DNA of 64,000 bases from an uncultured Flavobacteriaceae bacterium. GTDB lineage: Bacteria > Bacteroidota > Bacteroidia > Flavobacteriales > Flavobacteriaceae. The notes beneath the pieces were generated by a model. That model saw nothing but the letters and a program-made list of their open reading frames with translations, was not told where the DNA came from and did not search any database. The stretch is taken from positions 623,001 to 687,000 of the forward strand of contig CALSUE010000001.1 of the NCBI GenBank assembly GCA_943789455.1, written 5' to 3'. Shown piece after piece: positions 58,282-64,000 of the stretch. Within the stretch, counting starts at the first letter, position 1. Each line of letters starts with the position of its first letter. Position numbers and translations under genes: made by a program.

Positions 58282-59886
58282 TTAGAGTTCTAAGATAGTA
58301 AATGCTTGTTCTAGTGGTTTTAATGATTCTTTTAGTGCGATAATTAGGTTTTGCCCGTGTATTAAATAATACTCAGAAAAATTTCGCTGACGTTCTTCTA
58401 AGCTTTTGTTGGGTAATAATTGATCTTGTAATGCGATAATTCTATGAATTCTATCAACTTGTTTTCTTTTTTCTGCGCGCAACAATCTTTTTTCTAAATT
58501 CTCTAAGCCTTTTAGTTGTTTTCTTTGCTGAGCATCTACTGCACCAATAAAAGAAACATCTGTTTCATTAGCAATTCTTCTTAGTGCTAAAAATTGTTGG
58601 GTTAACAATTCTGTAGCATCTGCAAAACTAAATTGAATATCTGAGTTTTCTTGAACTTTTTTAGCAAGTAAAAGATGTTGTTTCATAAACATTTCTTCAA
58701 AAGAAATATCTAAATTATGTAATTTTTTAACCTGTTTTTTGGAAACAATCTGGACTGAATTTCTCAACAATAATATTGGAAAAGGAATCTGTACAGTATT
58801 AAAGTATGCTTTTAATTGCAACCAATAAGCAAGTTCACCACCACCACCAATATAACATAGATTCGGTAAAATCACCTCTTGATATAGAGGCCTCATAATT
58901 ACATTTGGACTAAATCTATCACTGTGGTTTTCTAGCTCTTTAAGTATTTCAGCTTCAGAAAAAACAAGGTCTGTATTATGAATTGTATACTGTCCTTGGT
59001 TTTCTATAATTCGCTCTCGAGAGTTTTCAGTTAAATAAAATAAATTAATTTCTCTAGGGTTTACCTGTACTTTATATTCCTTTTCTAAATTTGTTGTGGT
59101 ATTAGAAACTGAACTCCAAGAGGTTTTATGAAGCAATTCGTCCTTCATAACTGGAGCAAAAATATTTTTTAACCGTTGGTCATCGGCATCTAAAATAACC
59201 AAACCATACATTTTAAATAACTCATTGGCAATATATCTAGTAGCCTCAGCAAGAGAGGTTTGAGATACATATGCTTTTTCAAAAAGTTCTGATAGATATA
59301 CTGCATTTTTAGAATCTCCCAATTGTTTTGAAAAACTAGTAAAAACTTTTTGCATACCTTCTAATGAAAACCTACCTACGGCTCCACCATCTGGTCTATC
59401 CCAAGTTACTTTTTTACCTTTAAATTTAAAATAATTAATTTCTTCAAAATCGTGATCTTCTGAAGCCATCCAATACACAGGAACAAAACGTTGCAAAGGA
59501 AATTGCTCTGCTAAAGTTTCAGATAAATTAATGGTAGAAATTATTTTGTATAAGAAATACAATGGCCCTGTAAACAAGTTTAATTGATGACCTGTTGTAA
59601 TAGTAAAAGTATCTTTATTTTCAAGCGATTTTATGTTTTCTAGGGTGGCTTCAGAAGCAGTTATATTCCTATACTGATCTTGTAAAACACATACTAACTC
59701 TTTTCTAGTTTTAAGCGAAAAGTTTTCCCCTTTCTCTTGAATTTGAGAAGCAAAACCTTTCAAATTTGGAAAATTATTATAGTAGGGCTGAATCGATTCT
59801 TTCTGATCTAAATAATCAGACATTATCTTGGAAAAGAACCCTGTTGTTTGAAATGGTATATGAGTAAACTTCATAAAATCATACAA
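58282..59886 (-). CDS. bshC: Bacillithiol biosynthesis cysteine-adding enzyme
   Basis: TITTGHQLNLFTGPLYFLYKIISTINLSETL, VPVYWMASEDHDFEEINYF, LCYIGGGGELAYWLQLK. Confidence 0.93.
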   Translation of the reverse strand: MYDFMKFTHIPFQTTGFFSKIMSDYLDQKESIQPYYNNFPNLKGFASQIQEKGENFSLKTRKELVCVLQDQYRNITASEATLENIKSLENKDTFTITTGHQLNLFTGPLYFLYKIISTINLSETLAEQFPLQRFVPVYWMASEDHDFEEINYFKFKGKKVTWDRPDGGAVGRFSLEGMQKVFTSFSKQLGDSKNAVYLSELFEKAYVSQTSLAEATRYIANELFKMYGLVILDADDQRLKNIFAPVMKDELLHKTSWSSVSNTTTNLEKEYKVQVNPREINLFYLTENSRERIIENQGQYTIHNTDLVFSEAEILKELENHSDRFSPNVIMRPLYQEVILPNLCYIGGGGELAYWLQLKAYFNTVQIPFPILLLRNSVQIVSKKQVKKLHNLDISFEEMFMKQHLLLAKKVQENSDIQFSFADATELLTQQFLALRRIANETDVSFIGAVDAQQRKQLKGLENLEKRLLRAEKRKQVDRIHRIIALQDQLLPNKSLEERQRNFSEYYLIHGQNLIIALKESLKPLEQAFTILEL

Positions 59887-60002
59887 TAACGCTTATAATA
59901 AGAATTTAATTACTAATGTGTTTAGTATTTACACGCAAATAGAATTTGTCAAAAATACTAAATTTGTGGTAAGCAATTAATGAATGAATAATCTAAGAAT
60001 AA

Positions 60003-61286
60003 TTATCGATTTAAAAATATTTTTAACTCTTGATAATTAGCAATGCTAGTAGCCACTTTTTCTTTACTCATAACTTGCTTAATTTGAGACGGTATCGCTA
60101 CATCAACTTTAAGAGTTTCTTCTACAACCTCTAAAAACTTAACCGGATGTGCAGTTTCTAAAAAAACACCAAACTCGTTAGTTTTTAAACCGTATTTTTT
60201 TAAACCTAAATAACCAATGGCACCGTGTGGTTCTGAGATGTAATTAAATTTATCATGTATACGCTTCATCATTATTTTAGTTTCATCATCTGAAAAACTA
60301 TACGAAGAAAAAGATTTTTTTAAGCTGGATAAGTTTTTATTAAATAATTCTTGAATTCTAATAAAGTTACTTGGATTACCAACATCCATAGCATTAGAAA
60401 TAGTAGCTTTAGATGGTTTCGGGTCATAAACCCCATTAATTAGATATTTAGGAACTGTATCATTAATATTTGTTGAAGCTATAAAATGCTTGATGGGTAA
60501 TCCTAATTTTTGAGCTAATAAACCAGCACAAATATTTCCAAAATTTCCACTAGGAACTGAGAATATAATATCTTTATATTTTTTACTAACTTGTTTATAA
60601 GCAAAGAAAAAATAAAACATTTGAGGCAACCATCTGGCCACATTTATAGAATTTGCTGATGTTAAATTTCTAGAGATATTTTTATCTAAAAAAGCCGATT
60701 TTACCATTTCTTGACAATCATCAAATACTCCGTCTACTTCAAGAGCAGTAATATTATTCCCTAAAGTAGTTAATTGTTTTTCTTGAATTTCACTCACCTT
60801 CCCTTTTGGGTATAAAATCACTACTTGAACACCTTTTGCATTCAAAAACCCACTAGCAACTGCACCTCCAGTATCTCCTGAAGTAGCAACCAAAACTGTA
60901 ATATCTTCAGTTTTGTTTTGATTGAAATATTCTAAGCATTGAGACATAAATCTTGCACCTACATCCTTAAAAGCCATCGTTGGGCCATGAAATAATTCTA
61001 AAGAACCAATATTTTCATCTAAATTAACAACAGGAAAATCAAAAGAAATAGTTTTTTTGATAATCTCTTTAAGGATAGTAGTTGGAATTTCATCTCCAAT
61101 AAATTGTTTGATTACTTCATATGCAATTTCTTCATTAGAATAGTCACTAATATTATTTATAAAGTCTTTAGAAATTGGAGTGATTTCTTCAGGGAAATAC
61201 AAGCCCCTATCTGGTGCGATTCCGTTTTGAACTGCTCTTTTAAAAGAGGTTAAAGGTGATGAATTATTTAGACTATAGTATCTCAT
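60003..61286 (-). CDS. thrC: Threonine synthase
   Basis: MRYYSLNNSSPLTSFKRAVQNGIAPDRGLYFPEEI, LFHGPTMAFKDVGARFMSQ, VATSGDTGGAVASGF. Confidence 0.95.
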   Translation of the reverse strand: MRYYSLNNSSPLTSFKRAVQNGIAPDRGLYFPEEITPISKDFINNISDYSNEEIAYEVIKQFIGDEIPTTILKEIIKKTISFDFPVVNLDENIGSLELFHGPTMAFKDVGARFMSQCLEYFNQNKTEDITVLVATSGDTGGAVASGFLNAKGVQVVILYPKGKVSEIQEKQLTTLGNNITALEVDGVFDDCQEMVKSAFLDKNISRNLTSANSINVARWLPQMFYFFFAYKQVSKKYKDIIFSVPSGNFGNICAGLLAQKLGLPIKHFIASTNINDTVPKYLINGVYDPKPSKATISNAMDVGNPSNFIRIQELFNKNLSSLKKSFSSYSFSDDETKIMMKRIHDKFNYISEPHGAIGYLGLKKYGLKTNEFGVFLETAHPVKFLEVVEETLKVDVAIPSQIKQVMSKEKVATSIANYQELKIFLNR

Positions 61287-61292
61287 ACTTTT

Positions 61293-62213
61293 TTATAAAA
61301 TTTTAATTCCTTGTTGATTAATTTTTGAAACATGAATATCATAATCTATATCTGTGTTGTTGTATATTTCTGCCATTGTTTCACCAACAAGCCTAGCAGT
61401 TTCCTCACCTTTACACAGTGCAAAAATAGAAGGCCCTGAACCAGAGATACCAGCACCTAAGGCACCTGCTTGAATAACCGCTTTTTTAACTTTATTAAAT
61501 TCTGGAATTAAAACCAATCGGTTGGGTTCTATAATTTCATCATGTAAAGATCTTCCTATCAAATCATAATCATTAGTGTATAACCCACTAATTAAACCCC
61601 CAAAGTTACCCATTTGAATAACCATTTTTTTTAATGCTACTTGATTTTTTAAAACAGCCCTTGAATCTGATGTTTTCACTTCTATTTGAGGATGAATAAT
61701 AGACGCATATAAATCATCAGGAGAATTAATTTTTAAAACATCTAATGGTTGATAACTCCTAACTAGGGTGAAGCCTCCAAGAATTACAGGTGATACATTA
61801 TCTGCATGTTCAGTTCCACTAGCTAGTTTTTCTCCTTGCATTGCAAAATAAATTAACTCTTGTTTAGAAAATGGTTTTCCTAATAATTCATTGATTGCAA
61901 AAACAGCACCTGCTGCACTAGCAGCACTACTCCCTATTCCACTACCTGGTTTTATTTTTTTATATATTTCTATTTCGTAACCAACAGAGGCATCTACTTG
62001 TTCAAGTAATGCTAAGCCTGCTACACCAGCAACATTTCTATGTGTTTCTAGCGGCAAATTTTGACCTGTTACTTTTGTTATTTTTATTCCTTTTTCAGGC
62101 ACCTCTCTAACAATCATTTCATCTCCAACAGTATCCAAACAAAGACCTAGAATATCAAAACCACAAGAAATATTGGCAACTGTTGCAGGTGTAAATATTT
62201 TAATTTCTTTCAT
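61293..62213 (-). CDS. thrB: Homoserine kinase
   Basis: IFTPATVANISCGFDILGLCLD, KIKPGSGIGSSAASAAGAVFAINELL, AGALGAGISGSGPSIFALC. Confidence 0.95.
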   Translation of the reverse strand: MKEIKIFTPATVANISCGFDILGLCLDTVGDEMIVREVPEKGIKITKVTGQNLPLETHRNVAGVAGLALLEQVDASVGYEIEIYKKIKPGSGIGSSAASAAGAVFAINELLGKPFSKQELIYFAMQGEKLASGTEHADNVSPVILGGFTLVRSYQPLDVLKINSPDDLYASIIHPQIEVKTSDSRAVLKNQVALKKMVIQMGNFGGLISGLYTNDYDLIGRSLHDEIIEPNRLVLIPEFNKVKKAVIQAGALGAGISGSGPSIFALCKGEETARLVGETMAEIYNNTDIDYDIHVSKINQQGIKIL

Positions 62214-62243
62214 CTTATTATTTTCTAATTCGTATCCTATAAT

Positions 62244-63998
62244 CTATAGGTTTCCTGTTCTAATAACATCTGCAAATATTCCAGAAGCTGTAACCTCTGC
62301 TCCAGCACCAGCTCCTTTAATGATTAAAGGTTGCTCAGAATATCTATCTGTATAAAACAATACAATATTATCACTTCCTTCTAAATGATAAAAGGAATGA
62401 GAGGAGTTTATTTGTTCCAAACCAACCCTAGCTTTACCATCTTTAAACTCAGCTACATATTTTAAACGACAGTTCTTCGCTTTTGAATCCAAAAATAACT
62501 GTTGAAATTGAGATTCATCTTTCTCTAGTGACGAATAAAAATCAGTATTATTTTTTGCATCAAGACTTTCTTTTGATAAAAATGAATTGTTTTCTATGTC
62601 TTCTAATTCTAAATCAAAACCACTTTCTCTGGCTAAAATTAAAATTTTTCTAGCCACATCAATACCGCTAAGATCTATTTTTGGGTCTGGTTCGGTATAG
62701 CCTTCAATAGCAGCCTGTTTTACTACTGAAGAAAAAGTTGTTGATGCATCAAATTTATTGAATACAAAATTTAGGCTCCCAGAGAGTACTGCTTGAATTT
62801 TATGGACTCTATCTCCTGAGGCTATTAAGTTCTTTAGCGTATCAATAATAGGTAATCCAGCTCCAACATTAGTTTCATAAAGAAAAGAAACATTAGATTT
62901 TCGAGAAACATTTTTTAAAATATTGTAGTTTTTAGAACTAGAAGCACAGGCAATTTTGTTGCAAGTTACCACTGCAATATTTTGACGTAAATAGGCTTCA
63001 TACATCTCAGAAATATTTTGATTGGCAGTAATATCTATGAAGATACTATTTCTGAGGTTTAGTTGAGAAACTCTAGAAAAATAAGTGTCAATTCCTGCCT
63101 TTTCTCCATTTTTTAAAAGTTCTTTCCAATTGGATAAATCTATACCATTGTTGTCAAAAAACATTTGTCTAGAATTAGAAACCCCTATCACTCTAATTTT
63201 TAACTTTAAATTTTCTTTAATATATTTATTTTGTTGATTGATCTGAGCTAAAAATTTCTCTCCTACGTTACCTACTCCAGTTACAAAAAGATTTAATTCT
63301 TTAATTCTTTCCTCAAAGAAGCGTTCATGCAAAGTGTTTAATGCTTTTTTTGCTTCTATCTTATCAATCACAGCAGAAATATTTTTTTCTGATGCACCTT
63401 GAGCTATTGCACGAATATTTATGTTGTTCTTTCCTAGAGCACTAAACATTTTACCACTTAATCCTTGATAATTTCTCATATTATCTCCAACTAAGGCAAT
63501 GATACATAACTGTTTTTCAATTTTAACAGGTTTTACCTTTTGCAATTGAATTTCATATTCAAATACCTCATCAATAATCGTTTTTGCTTTTGAGGCATCA
63601 TCGTCAGAAATTGCAAGACAAATAGATAATTCTGAGGAGGCCTGAGTAATTAAAATAATATTTATTTGATGTAAATAAAGTACTTCAAATAAACGTTTAG
63701 AAAAACCAGGAACACCAACCATACCATTTCCTTCAAGAGTTACTAGAGAGATATCTTCGATGTAACTAATCCCTTTTACTGGCTTATTAATACTCGTTTC
63801 TTTAGTAATTAAAGTTCCTGAGTCTTCTGGTTGAAATGTGTTTTTTATAACTATTGGAATCTCTTTCCTTAAAACTGGTTGAATTGTAGGTGGATAAATT
63901 ACTTTTGCTCCAAAATGAGACAATTCCATAGCCTCATGGTAAGATATGTGATCAATAACAGATGCTTGTTTTACAATAGATGGATTGGCTGTAAACAT
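62244..63998 (-). CDS. thrA: Bifunctional aspartokinase / homoserine dehydrogenase I, N-terminus beyond window edge
   Basis: SYHEAMELSHFGAKVIYPPTIQPVLRKEIPI (aspartokinase), ACT domains, LNLFVTGVGNVGEKFLAQI, VLSGSLNFVFNKFD, GYTEPDPKIDLSGIDVARKILILARESG (HSD). Confidence 0.95.
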   Translation of the reverse strand: MFTANPSIVKQASVIDHISYHEAMELSHFGAKVIYPPTIQPVLRKEIPIVIKNTFQPEDSGTLITKETSINKPVKGISYIEDISLVTLEGNGMVGVPGFSKRLFEVLYLHQINIILITQASSELSICLAISDDDASKAKTIIDEVFEYEIQLQKVKPVKIEKQLCIIALVGDNMRNYQGLSGKMFSALGKNNINIRAIAQGASEKNISAVIDKIEAKKALNTLHERFFEERIKELNLFVTGVGNVGEKFLAQINQQNKYIKENLKLKIRVIGVSNSRQMFFDNNGIDLSNWKELLKNGEKAGIDTYFSRVSQLNLRNSIFIDITANQNISEMYEAYLRQNIAVVTCNKIACASSSKNYNILKNVSRKSNVSFLYETNVGAGLPIIDTLKNLIASGDRVHKIQAVLSGSLNFVFNKFDASTTFSSVVKQAAIEGYTEPDPKIDLSGIDVARKILILARESGFDLELEDIENNSFLSKESLDAKNNTDFYSSLEKDESQFQQLFLDSKAKNCRLKYVAEFKDGKARVGLEQINSSHSFYHLEGSDNIVLFYTDRYSEQPLIIKGAGAGAEVTASGIFADVIRTGNL

Positions 63999-64000
63999 AC

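Noticed and set aside
1-64000. CRISPR arrays, transposons, prophage, tRNA or rRNA genes, defence islands
   Set aside because: Looked for direct repeats with spacers, transposases/integrases, and tRNA-like T-arm sequences; saw none. A tRNAscan or repeat search would be decisive

Overview
This is a 64 kb stretch of an AT-rich Bacteroidota chromosome, almost certainly marine Flavobacteriaceae. Evidence: repeated TAnnTTTG promoter elements, a two-repeat DnaJ zinc finger, DUF4290, a bacillithiol gene, and families such as VF530, OstA-like and DUF7935. It is gene-dense core genome: stringent response/Fur/purA, aconitase, RNase P RNA, dnaJ-grpE, murA, a UvrD-type helicase, topoisomerase IV parE-parC, lysA, topB, gcvT, valS, murB, lipA, argS, lpdA, bshC-rlmF and thrA-thrB-thrC. 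I saw no prophage, transposon, CRISPR array, tRNA or rRNA operon, and no obvious accessory or defence island. The most interesting signals are non-coding. (1) A sigma54-like motif, TTGGCA-N6-TTGAA, has identical spacing at three intergenic sites: upstream of grpE-dnaJ, downstream of lipA, and downstream of lpdA. (2) At the lipA and lpdA sites the motif is followed by a hairpin and then a terminator, with no convincing coding gene between, which suggests two undescribed small RNAs of roughly 80 and 110 nt. Other points: a missed 52-aa YqaE/Pmp3 gene, a 29-aa micro-ORF fitted between argS and lpdA, a leader ORF before an FAD/Fe-S oxidoreductase, a ParC C-terminus resembling a sliding-clamp-binding peptide, an ECF sigma gene apparently co-transcribed with an Nramp transporter, and several start-codon corrections implied by promoter positions. 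All calls come from reading sequence by eye; no database search was run.
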